In this document: piece by piece, positions 1 to 7,547 of the stretch
Layout of the letters: the number at the start of each line of letters is the position of its first letter
Position numbering within the stretch: position 1 is the stretch's first letter
Origin: a virus
IMG/VR virus record: IMGVR_UViG_3300010367_000378
Span: 1-64,000 of that record
DNA: 64,000 nucleotides
Strand: one strand, 5' to 3'
Program-made: the position numbers and the translations under genes
Notes under the pieces: model-generated
What the model was told of the DNA's origin: nothing
The model's input: the letters and a program-made list of their open reading frames with translations, nothing else
Databases searched by the model: none

Positions 1-316
1 GTCGACCGTAGGCTGATCGAGGATGGTGATCCTGCCGCCCTCGAAGGCCTGGCCCTCTACCAACTGGTAGCCGTAGGGCCGGCGGATCACCTCGCCAGGC
101 TGGCCGATCTCCGAGTCGTACCGCTTGCGGCCGTAGCCGGGCGGAGAGGTAGGAGATCCACTTTCCCGCGTAGAAGGTCTTGCAGAGCTCGACCGGGTAG
201 ACGCCGGGCTCGACCCGGATGCTGTAGTACTGAGCGGCCGACTCATGCTGGCGCTCGAGGGTCATCGGCTGGTCGACGGTGATGGTGGCGATCGTCTTCG
301 GGGTGGGGGTGGTCAT
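1..316 (-). CDS. Hypothetical protein, 3' part cut by window edge, apparent frameshift
   Basis: The ATG at 316 follows the promoter at 369-397. The reading frame starts MTTPTPKTIATITVDQ and stays coding-like to about position 148. From there the sensible protein continues one frame over (GYGRKRYDSEIGQPGEVIRR...ITILDQPTVD) and runs off the left edge. One surplus base near 148 would restore a single frame. I do not recognise the family. The frameshift may be a sequencing error. The gene is the first of its own leftward transcription unit. Confidence 0.55.
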   Translation of the reverse strand, partial: MTTPTPKTIATITVDQPMTLERQHESAAQYYSIRVEPGVYPVELCKTFYAGKWISYLSARLRPQAVRLGDRPAWRGDPPALRLPVGRGPGLRGRQDHHPRSAYGR

Positions 317-368
317 CGTGGTCTGTCCTTTCGTTGCGTTGGGGCCGTAGCCCCCGTTCGATAGACAT

Positions 369-397
369 ACTCTATACGAACGTATAGACAGAGTCAA
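369..397 (-). promoter_or_regulatory. Promoter with embedded palindromic operator (site 1)
   Basis: On the minus strand TTGACT (392-397), a 17-base spacer and TAGAGT (369-374) form a sigma70-like promoter. The spacer and -10 region overlap the inverted repeat CTATACGAACGTATAG at 372-387. It lies 53 bases upstream of the ATG at 316. The same arrangement recurs at 1303-1330, 25213-25245, 37119-37147 and 48354-48383. Confidence 0.7.
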
Positions 398-447
398 GCG
401 GGGGAGGGCCAAAAACATCGGCTTCTCCCCGCTTCCTCTCCTGCCGT

Positions 448-465
448 TTCAGGGGTTCCCCTGAA
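448..465 (-). terminator. Short inverted repeat after the 473-1249 gene
   Basis: TTCAGGGG TT CCCCTGAA is a perfect inverted repeat 8 bases downstream of the stop codon of the leftward gene. No U-tract follows, so a role as terminator is only plausible. Confidence 0.35.
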
Positions 466-472
466 TTGACTT

Positions 473-1249
473 TCAGGCCAGGCCGGCTGCCCGCAGGATC
501 TCCGTCTCCTGCTCGGAGGTCAGGGCTGCGGGGGTGCAGTAGTCCGGCGCCGGGGTGCCGCCGTCGATGGCCCGCTGCCAGCGCTGTCCCCACTTGAGGT
601 ACAGCTCGACCTTGCGCTCTTCGGTCGTGGCGCCGAGCGCCTGCAGCGCGGAGGTGGCCTGCGTCACCGTGGCTCCCTTCATGCCCAGGAACCGGAGGAC
701 CGCCGGCACCGGGTGGCCGAAGAGCGCGCCGCGCTTCCCGCTCTTCTGGCCGGCGGGGAGCCGGTAGCCGAGGCCGGTCAGGATCTCGACCGCCGCCTCC
801 GGCATCTTGCGGATCAGGACCTCCAACTCGGCGCGGCGATCGGAAACCGGAGCCTCGGCGAGTTGCGGGGCCGACGCGGGCTCAGGGGCAGGCTCGGCCG
901 TCGCCAGGGGCTCGACCGGCGTGCCGTCGGCGAAGATCCAGGCCTCCTGGCCCCGATCGTTCACCACCTCGTAGGTGGCCTCGCCGTTCCGTGGGCCACC
1001 GAGCATGTTGCCACAGCGCCCGGTCTGCATGCGGTAGTAGATCTCGCCGCCGATCTCGACCTGGGCAGGAACCGCCACTTCGGCTGGTTGGGCAGCCTCA
1101 GCCGCCGCGGCAGCCGCCGCCTCCTTCGCCCGGCGCCGCTTCTCAAGCTTCGGCATCGGATAGGGAGCCGCAGGGGCGGCAGGCTTCTTGGTGCGGCCGG
1201 TGGTGGAGGGGGAGGAGGCGGGCTTCTTGGCGGTGCTCTTCGTAGCCAT
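473..1249 (-). CDS. Hypothetical protein with Lys/Ala/Pro-rich N-terminus
   Basis: 258 residues from the ATG at 1249, chosen because AAAGGA lies 8 bases upstream and because an earlier in-frame ATG would lie upstream of the promoter at 1303-1330. Residues 1-55 are rich in Lys, Ala, Pro and Ser and resemble the basic tails of histone H1-like proteins, followed by an Ala-rich stretch. The C-terminal half (from about 150) is a compact globular region ending in Trp-rich helices (LYLKWGQRWQRAIDGG). Nucleic-acid binding is an inference from the basic tail. No family recognised. Confidence 0.75.
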   Translation of the reverse strand: MATKSTAKKPASSPSTTGRTKKPAAPAAPYPMPKLEKRRRAKEAAAAAAAEAAQPAEVAVPAQVEIGGEIYYRMQTGRCGNMLGGPRNGEATYEVVNDRGQEAWIFADGTPVEPLATAEPAPEPASAPQLAEAPVSDRRAELEVLIRKMPEAAVEILTGLGYRLPAGQKSGKRGALFGHPVPAVLRFLGMKGATVTQATSALQALGATTEERKVELYLKWGQRWQRAIDGGTPAPDYCTPAALTSEQETEILRAAGLA

Positions 1250-1302
1250 CGGGGTCGTCCTTTCTTGCCTTGGGGGCCAGCAGGCCTCCGGTTGTGAGGA
1301 CG

Positions 1303-1330
1303 ACACTATACGAACGTATCTAGAAATCAA
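1303..1330 (-). promoter_or_regulatory. Promoter with embedded palindromic operator (site 2)
   Basis: Minus strand TTGATT (1325-1330), a 16-base spacer and TAGTGT (1303-1308). The spacer holds CTATACGAACGTATCT (1306-1321), matching the shared operator except at the last two bases. It overlaps the 3' end of the methyltransferase gene and precedes the gene starting at 1249. Confidence 0.65.
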
Positions 1331-2694
1331 CCCCCAGCAGCAAGAGCAGGCGTTTCGTCTTCCCAGGGGCCCGGCTCCCCGGGGTGGGTGAGCTCAAACC
1401 AGCGCCGGCGGATGACGTCGGCATAGCGGGGGTCCTTCTCGATGACGAGGGCGGTGCGCGAGGTCTGTTCGCAGGCAAGCACCAGCGTCCCGGACCCGCC
1501 GAAGAGATCGACCGCCACCTCCTCCGGCCGGGTGGAATTCTCGAGGAGGTCCCGGAAGAGCGCCACCGGCTTCATGGTGGGATGGTCCCGGTTGGCCGCC
1601 GGCGCGGGGTGCTCGAGGACAGTCCGCTTGTCCCGCCCCCCATACCAGCGGTGGGCGGCCCCCTTCTTCCAGCCGTAGAAGCAGGGCTCGTGGGCCCAGT
1701 GGTAATCGCTGCGGCCCAAGACGAACCGGTGCTTCACCCAGATGAGCTGCTGGGCCCGGTACCAGTCGACGGCCTCGAACGCCGCCTGCACCTCGCGCGC
1801 CTTCATGCTGGCGTGCCAGATGTAGATGGGGGTTCCCGGGGAGAGGAAGGGGTCGATCGAGACGAAGCACTCGCGAAGGAAGGCGATGTATTCCTCCGGC
1901 GTCATGTCGTCGTTTTCGATCGTCATCTCTTCCTCGGTCCGCCCGTGGTAGGCCACGTTGTAGGGCGGGTCGGTGAGGAGGAGGGCGACGTCGTGGCCGG
2001 CGAGCAACCGGAGCATGGCCTCGGTGTCCCGGCAGTCGCCGACCAGGAGCCGGTGGCGGCCGAGCTGGTAGATCATCCCGGGCTCGCTCTTAGGCACCTC
2101 CGGGGGCTCGGGGATCTCGACCTCGTCCGGATCGGGTCCGGCCCAGCCGCGGGCCTCGTGAATGGCGCGCTCCATCTCCGCCGCGGCCTCGTCGAAGGCT
2201 TGGAGATCCTGCTGGGGGAAGCCCCAGGCGATCAGCTCCTCTCGGGTGTAGCCGCCCTCGGCCATGAGCCGGTGGTCGAACTGGCCGTGGTTGGCGTTGA
2301 GCCGAGCATTGAGCTCCCGTTCCCGCTCGAGCGTGAGAAAGACGCACTTGCCGGGGAGCCGGCGCTGCCCTTTGGCCTTTGCCAGGCGCAGCCGCTTGTG
2401 GCCACCGACGACCACGCCGTGGCGATCGGGGTGGGTATTCACCACCAGGTCCTCGACCAGGCCGAACTCGGAGAGGCTGGTGTCGAGCTGGCCGAGCTGC
2501 TCGTCGGTCATGAAGTGGGGGTTGTAGTCGGCCTCCCGGAGCTCGGAGACCTCCCACATCCGGGTGGGCGGAATGTAGAGCGGGCCCGCCGTCTCGTCCA
2601 CGGCAGCGCGATCTTCCGGCAGGGATTGAGCTTCCAGGTGGACCAGATCGGGTGCGCTTGCGCCCGGGTCGTCCACGACTTCGGGGTCGGCCAT
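1327..2694 (-). CDS. ParB-like domain fused to DNA methyltransferase
   Basis: 455 residues, ATG at 2694 with AAGGAG upstream. Residues about 45-150 form a ParB/Spo0J-like nuclease domain (NPHFMTDEQL, VVVGGHKRLRLAKAKG). Residues about 215-440 form a DNA (adenine-N6 or cytosine-N4) methyltransferase: the DPPYNV catalytic motif, then PTMKPVALFRDLL and the SAM-binding DLFGGSGT near the C-terminus, an order typical of the beta class. Such fusions are common in phages, where they methylate phage DNA, often against host restriction. Target sequence unknown. The stop codon overlaps the promoter of the next leftward gene. Confidence 0.93.
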   Translation of the reverse strand: MADPEVVDDPGASAPDLVHLEAQSLPEDRAAVDETAGPLYIPPTRMWEVSELREADYNPHFMTDEQLGQLDTSLSEFGLVEDLVVNTHPDRHGVVVGGHKRLRLAKAKGQRRLPGKCVFLTLERERELNARLNANHGQFDHRLMAEGGYTREELIAWGFPQQDLQAFDEAAAEMERAIHEARGWAGPDPDEVEIPEPPEVPKSEPGMIYQLGRHRLLVGDCRDTEAMLRLLAGHDVALLLTDPPYNVAYHGRTEEEMTIENDDMTPEEYIAFLRECFVSIDPFLSPGTPIYIWHASMKAREVQAAFEAVDWYRAQQLIWVKHRFVLGRSDYHWAHEPCFYGWKKGAAHRWYGGRDKRTVLEHPAPAANRDHPTMKPVALFRDLLENSTRPEEVAVDLFGGSGTLVLACEQTSRTALVIEKDPRYADVIRRRWFELTHPGEPGPWEDETPALAAGG

Positions 2695-2734
2695 CGTCGC
2701 TCCTTCAAAGGGGGTGCTGCCGGAGGTGATGGTA

Positions 2735-3106
2735 CTACTCGTCCGGCGGCTTCGCGTAGATCCGCAGGGGCCAGTCGGTCACGATCTCATCCGACCAGGT
2801 GCAGGTGGCGTCGCCCGCCGGGCAGGAGCACGAGACCCGATAGACGTAGAGCGTGGGGCCCTTGTCCTGGAGAACCCGCGTCGGCGGGCCCGCCCAGTGG
2901 ACGTGCCGGTGGCAGCGGTCGCAGATCGGCGACCAGGTGGTGAACATGAGATCGGCGGGCTCAACGTACCAGCACCACCGCTTCCCGTCGCGGGTTTTTT
3001 CCAGCGCCGGCTCGATCGCGAAGATCCGTTGGCGGGTGTCGCCGGTGAGGCGGTGGCGATCACCGGCTTCGGCCCCGGTGCGGCCAGCGGCCTCGTCCGA
3101 CTGCAT
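2735..3106 (-). CDS. Hypothetical protein with Cys pairs
   Basis: 123 residues. The start ATG overlaps the stop of the upstream gene (TGATG), so translation is probably coupled. Cys pairs CDRC (around 62-65) and CSC...C (around 93-102), with nearby His residues, suggest a zinc-binding fold. The C-terminal half is aromatic-rich. No family recognised. Confidence 0.7.
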   Translation of the reverse strand: MQSDEAAGRTGAEAGDRHRLTGDTRQRIFAIEPALEKTRDGKRWCWYVEPADLMFTTWSPICDRCHRHVHWAGPPTRVLQDKGPTLYVYRVSCSCPAGDATCTWSDEIVTDWPLRIYAKPPDE

Positions 3107-3366
3107 CAGCCGCCATCTTCCAGGCGGCGAACAGCGTCCAGGAGGTCACCCTCGAAGGCCTCCCGGTCGAGTTGCTCGAGGTAGCGCTCGAGCACCCCCT
3201 CCAGGGCGATCTTGCAGTCCCGCGGGCCGGCCATCTTGCGGCCGAGCTCCAGGCGGGCGGCGAGAGCGCGGCGCTGGCCCTCGGTGACGCGCAACTTGAG
3301 GACGAGGTGGAGAGCGCCGGCGGGGACCGGCACCAGGTCAGCGGGATCTCCGTGGCTGCGGCTCAT
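3106..3366 (-). CDS. Small hypothetical protein
   Basis: 86 residues from the ATG at 3366. The central part (LHLVLKLRVTEGQRRALAAR) is a predicted strand-helix pattern, and the C-terminal half is helical and acidic (LERYLEQLDREAFEGDLLDA). The ribosome binding site is weak. Four 10-base repeats lie immediately upstream (3371-3410). A 39-residue frame starting at 3479 would overlap this start by ATGA but has no ribosome binding site. Confidence 0.65.
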   Translation of the reverse strand: MSRSHGDPADLVPVPAGALHLVLKLRVTEGQRRALAARLELGRKMAGPRDCKIALEGVLERYLEQLDREAFEGDLLDAVRRLEDGG

Positions 3367-3370
3367 AAAT

Positions 3371-3410
3371 GCGCCAAATTGCGCCGAATTGTGCAGGATT
3401 GCGCGTGATG
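3371..3410. repeat. Four imperfect 10-base direct repeats
   Basis: The blocks gcgccaaatt, gcgccgaatt, gtgcaggatt and gcgcgtgatg follow one another with exact 10-base spacing, consensus GCGCCRAATT, directly upstream of the leftward start codon at 3366. Spacing of one helical turn is typical of multiple protein-binding sites (iterons or operators). Confidence 0.6.
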
Positions 3411-3505
3411 GGGCTCGTCGTCGAGGACGTTGCCGTCGGCGCAAGGAGGGCGACCGCGGCCGGTGACGTCCGGCTCCTGCATGGTGACGTTGTTACTGCT
3501 ACAGG

Positions 3506-3546
3506 AAAAAGAGTAGCACGGCGGGCCGGCCGCAAGACCGGCCCGC
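3506..3546 (-). terminator. Rho-independent terminator
   Basis: GCGGGCCGG and CCGGCCCGC (3521-3546) make a 9-bp stem with an 8-base loop, 19 bases after the stop of the leftward gene at 3566. Reading leftward it is followed by a T-rich stretch (TCTTTTTCC) at about 3505-3513. Confidence 0.75.
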
Positions 3547-3565
3547 GGTGGAGGAGGGGGAGCTT

Positions 3566-4054
3566 CTACTCGCCGTTGGCGCCGGCGGGGGCGGCCTGCG
3601 AGGCGTCCTGCGGGTCGGACGGGGAGGTCTGCTCGCCGCCGGTGGAAGGGGTGGAGGGAACGGTCTGCGGCTTGTTCGCGTCCATCGCGGCCTGGAGAGC
3701 CTGCTGCGCGGCGGCCATCTTCGCCTGGCCGGCGTCCATATCGTCGGCAACGGCGGAGAGCGGGGAGAGGTCGATCCCGGGGTTGTTGGCGAGCGCTTCG
3801 GCGACGGCGGCCTTGATCTTGTCGGGCCAGGTGCCGAAGTCCTGGACCGCCTCCTGGACGGTGCCGAGCAGCCCGTCGAGCTTCTGGTGGGTCTCCTGGT
3901 CTTCCTGGACGATCCGGTCGAGCGTTTCCTGCGCGGTGGCCATGATTGACTCCTCCTTCTGCTGGTTGGATAGAGCCCGGTCGAGCTTCGATTCGATCCG
4001 GCTGAGGATGGGGAATAGAGCTCCGAGGATACGGATCAGCAGGTCGCGGAACAT
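3566..4054 (-). CDS. Helical hypothetical protein with two in-frame starts
   Basis: 162 residues from the ATG at 4054 (GGAAGGAGGAG upstream), or 125 residues from the in-frame ATG at 3943, which has its own strong AGAAGGAGGAG site. The first 37 residues are an amphipathic/hydrophobic helix (MFRDLLIRILGALFPILSRI). The rest is a predominantly helical region with a Pro/Ser/Thr-rich tail. Long and short products may both be made, or the second site may mark the true start. Terminator downstream at 3506-3546. Function unknown. Confidence 0.75.
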   Translation of the reverse strand: MFRDLLIRILGALFPILSRIESKLDRALSNQQKEESIMATAQETLDRIVQEDQETHQKLDGLLGTVQEAVQDFGTWPDKIKAAVAEALANNPGIDLSPLSAVADDMDAGQAKMAAAQQALQAAMDANKPQTVPSTPSTGGEQTSPSDPQDASQAAPAGANGE

Positions 4055-4143
4055 CGCTTCTCCTCCTTCCAGGGGACGGGTTCGGGGCCGACGGGGCGGG
4101 ACCGGGGAAGCGTAGCAGGGCCAGGGCAGGAGGGGGAAGGCCC

Positions 4144-5052
4144 CTATGGGGTCGAGACCCACGATGACAGCGCCGCCGCCCCCGCGGCGCGGAGACGATC
4201 GATCCGCTCCGGCCGGGCCCGGAAGTCGAGGGCGCTCTCATCGCCGACGTCGATCCGGATGATGCGCTGCCAGAGCTCCTTCGGGACGAAGGCCTGGTTG
4301 GCGACCGCCCGCAACATCGTGGCGTTGGCCACCAGGATCTCCGGCAGCCGCGGACGTAGCGGGCGAACCGCGACGTCTCCGCCGGCGTCTTCGATCTCCC
4401 GGTGGGAGTCCAGGCGCACGCCGAGGACCTGGTCGCAGGGCAGGCCGGAGAAGATCGAGAGCGGGTGGTTCATGGCCACGCCGCCGTCGCAATGCCACCA
4501 GCCGTCGACCTGGACAGGGGGCCAGAACAACGGCACGGCCATGCTCGCGAGCACCGCATCCGCCACCGGCACCTCGGGCGTGTCCTCGGTGGAGAAGACG
4601 TGGGGCTGAGCGTCGGCCGCGGCGCCGCGGCGCAGGTAGCGGGTGGCGGCGACGTAGAGGTGGTGGCCGGTCCGGCGGTGCAGCCCGTGGAAGGTCAGGT
4701 CCTCGGGGAATCCCGCCTCGAGGAGACGCTCGACGATCCAACGCCGGGCGAAGTCGATCGAGTGCCAGCCGCCGCTGAATGCGAGGCGCAAGACCGCCGG
4801 CGGGTGGTAGGCGGCGAACTCCGCCCAGGGGGTGGCCTCCTGGATCTGGCGCACGTGCGCCGCCGGCGCGCCGATCGCCCGCAGCATCGCGGTGATCGCC
4901 CCGGCCGAGGCGCCGGCGTGGTGGATGACGGGGAGCTCCCACTCCTCCAGCGCTTCGATGATGGGCCCATAGGCTTGGCCGAGGAACCCACCGCCCTCCC
5001 AGGCCTCGGCAGTGACCTGGGCCAGCTTCTCAGGGACGGAGGATTGCAGCAT
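4144..5052 (-). CDS. Patatin-like phospholipase
   Basis: 302 residues. The patatin (PF01734-type) layout is complete: oxyanion loop GGGFLG at 20-25, nucleophile elbow GASAG at 47-51 with Ser49, the segment ASMAVPLFWPPVQVDG, then DGG at 189-191 with Asp189. Ser/Asp dyad enzymes of this family release fatty acids from glycero-phospholipids. No signal peptide or membrane segment, so probably cytosolic and acting on the inner leaflet. The start overlaps the upstream small gene by 23 bases. Role in phage biology unknown: lysis aid, lipid remodelling or counter-defence are all possible. Confidence 0.9.
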   Translation of the reverse strand: MLQSSVPEKLAQVTAEAWEGGGFLGQAYGPIIEALEEWELPVIHHAGASAGAITAMLRAIGAPAAHVRQIQEATPWAEFAAYHPPAVLRLAFSGGWHSIDFARRWIVERLLEAGFPEDLTFHGLHRRTGHHLYVAATRYLRRGAAADAQPHVFSTEDTPEVPVADAVLASMAVPLFWPPVQVDGWWHCDGGVAMNHPLSIFSGLPCDQVLGVRLDSHREIEDAGGDVAVRPLRPRLPEILVANATMLRAVANQAFVPKELWQRIIRIDVGDESALDFRARPERIDRLRAAGAAALSSWVSTP

Positions 5053-5251
5053 GACCGGCCTCTCGGTGAATCGACTCGACGACGCGCCCCGAGGTGAAGG
5101 CGTCGACCACGCCGCCGCGGTGCACCACCACGATGGAGACGGCGAGGAGCTGGCCGCTGCGCATGGCGCCGAGCAGGGCGACCAGCTTCTCCTCGAGAAC
5201 CGGGTCGACCGGGAGGGGAGTGCCCAGCTCCATGTCGATGTGCGCCGTCAT
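5030..5251 (-). CDS. Small hypothetical protein
   Basis: 73 residues, ATG at 5251 with a weak CAGGGG site. A hydrophobic strand pattern (QLLAVSIVVVHRGGVVDAF) follows a helical N-terminal half. Overlaps the patatin gene start by 23 bases, so the two are probably co-translated. No family recognised. Confidence 0.6.
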   Translation of the reverse strand: MTAHIDMELGTPLPVDPVLEEKLVALLGAMRSGQLLAVSIVVVHRGGVVDAFTSGRVVESIHREAGHAAILRP

Positions 5252-5272
5252 GGTGGTCCCCTGCAGCAGGGA

Positions 5273-5725
5273 TCAGGGGGCGAAGCGGATACGGCAGGGA
5301 GATTGATCGCCGCAGAGGTGCAGCACCACCTCCACCGCGTTGAGTACCGGGGAGGTGCGCTCCCGGAGGCGCTGCGCTGTGCCCGTGGCGCAGGCCAGGA
5401 CGCAGGCGCAGAGGTTGACACCGCAGAAGCGGGCGATCAGGCCCTCCTGAATGAGATCGGCCCCCAACAGCCAGGCGTAGATCTCGCCGTCGCCGGCGTC
5501 CCGATTCTTCCAGATGATCGAGGTGTCGGCCGGCAGCTTGGCCGAGATCTCGCCGCTGCCGTCGTAGCAGACCGCCAGCACCCGGCCGCCGCGCGCCACC
5601 ACCGCGGCGGCCTCCTCTTCGATGCTGGAGATCAAGGCGGGGTCGAGCGCGGCCGAGTAGGCGACCTGCATGTCGACCACGACCAGGACCTCCAGCACCA
5701 GCGTGGAGACCGCCGGCGTTTTCAA
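5273..5725 (-). CDS. Isochorismatase/nicotinamidase-like cysteine hydrolase
   Basis: 150 residues from a TTG at 5725 that overlaps the preceding stop (TTGA), with GAGGACC upstream. The family triad is visible: Asp18 in LVVVDMQ, Lys73 in IWKNRDAGDG and Cys107 in GVNLCACVLACATG, which aligns with the usual GVxTxxCVxxTA. Relatives hydrolyse isochorismate, nicotinamide or N-carbamoyl compounds. At 150 residues it is shorter than most (170-210). Substrate is not predictable. A nicotinamidase role would touch NAD metabolism, but that is speculation. Confidence 0.75.
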   Translation of the reverse strand: MKTPAVSTLVLEVLVVVDMQVAYSAALDPALISSIEEEAAAVVARGGRVLAVCYDGSGEISAKLPADTSIIWKNRDAGDGEIYAWLLGADLIQEGLIARFCGVNLCACVLACATGTAQRLRERTSPVLNAVEVVLHLCGDQSPCRIRFAP

Positions 5726-6009
5726 CGCGAGGTCCTCACCGGCACGGGCGAGCCGTCCTCGTCCACCTCCTCGAAGGCCTCGGGGTTGCTGAGGACGTCG
5801 TCGAGATCCGCGAGGAGATAGAGGACCTGGTCCTCGGAGATCGGAACCTGGAGCTCCACCGTCGGGCCGAAGAACCGGATGGAGGAGGTGCCACGCTCCT
5901 CGAGGATGACGTCGCCGTTGGCGGCGAGCGGCACCTTCAAGCGAAAGCGCCGCGGGGCGCCGCGGCGGCGAGCATCCTTCTGGAACGTGGAGACGATGCG
6001 GTCGGACAC
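5722..6009 (-). CDS. Hypothetical protein, paralogue of next gene's N-terminal domain
   Basis: 95 residues from a GTG at 6009. It begins with a basic stretch (RRRGAPRRFRLK), then strands and an acidic C-terminus. Residues about 17-80 align with the first 70 residues of the neighbouring product (6015-6497): RRFRLK, FGPTVELQVPIS/FGSPVVELTLDFG, DLDDVLSNPEAFEEV/DLETVLALPEWFEEI. This indicates tandem duplication. Function unknown. Confidence 0.75.
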   Translation of the reverse strand: MSDRIVSTFQKDARRRGAPRRFRLKVPLAANGDVILEERGTSSIRFFGPTVELQVPISEDQVLYLLADLDDVLSNPEAFEEVDEDGSPVPVRTSR

Positions 6010-6014
6010 GGCTT

Positions 6015-6497
6015 CTACTCCTCGGGCCCCTCGCCCGTGCGCAGCCCCTGGATGTGGCGGAGCTTGATGTCGGTCTTGAGCGCGTCGAGCGCGCCGACGG
6101 TGGCGTAGACGCCGCGGTCGACGCCTGTATGGCACTCGGTGACGCAACCGCGGAGGCCGAGACCGACCGCAGCGAGGTTGCGCAGCTTGCCCAGGCGGGC
6201 ATCCGCCAGGAGCCGCTGGCACATAGCGACGACGTCGGGGAAGACCTTGCCCGCGGGCTTGGGCTCGGCGGCGCCGGCGGGGATCTCCTCGAACCACTCC
6301 GGCAGGGCGAGCACGGTCTCCAGATCGATCACCATGCTGGCGGCGTAGTCGCGCGATCCGAAGTCCAGGGTGAGCTCGACGACGGGGCTCCCGAAGGTCC
6401 GCGCCGACAGGCTGGAGGCGGTGAAGACGTCGCCGGCGAGGATCAGATCCTTCTTCAACCGGAACCGGCGAAGCGGCTGCTTTTTCTTGCTTCCCAT
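6015..6497 (-). CDS. Hypothetical protein with duplicated domain
   Basis: 160 residues, ATG at 6497 preceded by several bases of non-coding spacer. Residues 1-75 are paralogous to the product of 5722-6009. The C-terminal half (MCQRLLADARLGKLRNLAAV...TGVDRGVYATVGALDALKTD) is additional and helical, with two Cys residues (GCVTEC). No family recognised. Confidence 0.75.
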   Translation of the reverse strand: MGSKKKQPLRRFRLKKDLILAGDVFTASSLSARTFGSPVVELTLDFGSRDYAASMVIDLETVLALPEWFEEIPAGAAEPKPAGKVFPDVVAMCQRLLADARLGKLRNLAAVGLGLRGCVTECHTGVDRGVYATVGALDALKTDIKLRHIQGLRTGEGPEE

Positions 6498-6503
6498 GGT
6501 GGT

Positions 6504-7457
6504 CTACTCCGCGTCTCGGGAATCGCGCCGGCGGACCGGCTTCTCGGTGGTGGTGGTCGTCGCCGGCTGCACGCTGGCGGTCTGCTCGGGTGCGGGGGAG
6601 ACGATGGCGCCGGTCGCGGGAACCGGCTCGCCGGAGTCGATGACCTGGGCGGTGGCGCCCTCGGGGGCCGGAGCCAGCTTGGCCACCACGCCGTCGAGGC
6701 TCATGCGGCCGGTCGGAGTTCCCTCGGGGGTGGCCTCGTCGACCACGACGTTGGCCGCCGGGGCCACGGTGGTGGCTGCCAGGACCGGAGTGGCCACCAC
6801 CTCGGGCAGGCCCTCCACCTCGAGGTGGAAGGTGACGGTGCAGGTGGGGGTCTCCACCTTGAACTCCCCGGCGCGGGCCCGGAAGTCGTCGGCGCCGATG
6901 ATCCGGATCTCGAAGTGGGCGAGGGTGTCGTCGCCGTTCGCCTTGAGCAGATTGAGGATGACGCCGGTCGCCTCTTCGAGGAGAGCGCCGGCCACGCCCG
7001 TGGCCTGGGAGATCCCGCTGACCAGCGCCTGGCCGAGGCCGGTGGCGTCCACCGCGTGGCGGGCCTCATCGAGCCGCTGGCCCGCCTTGCGCTCCCCCTG
7101 GTCGCTCTCCATCACCACGCCACGGCAGAAGAGCCAGGGGCCGGGGTCCCCCTCGAACAGCACGAGGTCCAGGACCAGCGGGTTACCGCGGCGGATGCCG
7201 GCGGCCGGCTCTGTGAGGATCGTGGTTGCGCCCTCGATCTGGGCGGTTTCGCCCTGCAGGGCGGGCGGATTTGGGGCGGTTTCGCCCTCGGCCGCGCCAG
7301 GCACAGCGGGGGTCTCCGGTTTGGGATAGGCGGGGACCAGCGACAGGGGAATCGAACCGCCGGTCTTGCCGGTCAGCGCGATCGTGGAGATGTAGGGCTC
7401 CCGGCTCACCAGAGCGCGAGGGAGCTCTACGCCGACGAGGCGGAGCTTCGCTTTCAT
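6504..7457 (-). CDS. Hypothetical protein, strand-rich with low-complexity tail
   Basis: 317 residues, ATG at 7457 with strong AAGGAGATCTC upstream. A Pro/Glu-rich linker (about 45-75) splits two globular parts. The second part holds a predicted helix (GISQATGVAGALLEEATGVILNLLKANGDD) and a strand-rich segment. Residues about 230-317 are Ala/Thr/Pro-rich and probably disordered, ending in a basic stretch. No family recognised. A 90-base gap upstream may carry a weak promoter. Confidence 0.75.
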   Translation of the reverse strand: MKAKLRLVGVELPRALVSREPYISTIALTGKTGGSIPLSLVPAYPKPETPAVPGAAEGETAPNPPALQGETAQIEGATTILTEPAAGIRRGNPLVLDLVLFEGDPGPWLFCRGVVMESDQGERKAGQRLDEARHAVDATGLGQALVSGISQATGVAGALLEEATGVILNLLKANGDDTLAHFEIRIIGADDFRARAGEFKVETPTCTVTFHLEVEGLPEVVATPVLAATTVAPAANVVVDEATPEGTPTGRMSLDGVVAKLAPAPEGATAQVIDSGEPVPATGAIVSPAPEQTASVQPATTTTTEKPVRRRDSRDAE

Positions 7458-7547
7458 GAGATCTCCTTAAGAGTCTTCTACAGCTTACTTATGAGGAGAT
7501 GGTACGGCACCTCGGGAGAGGGCCGTCAACCGAGAAAGACGGAGTGT

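Noticed and set aside
369-397. Reading the palindrome as a standard LexA box
   Set aside because: It does not match the E. coli CTG-N10-CAG or the Gram-positive GAAC-N4-GTTC box. Host LexA binding cannot be assumed.
3363-3479. 39-residue leftward peptide through the 10-base repeats
   Set aside because: The ATGA overlap is suggestive, but there is no ribosome binding site and half of it is encoded by the repeats, which are better explained as binding sites.
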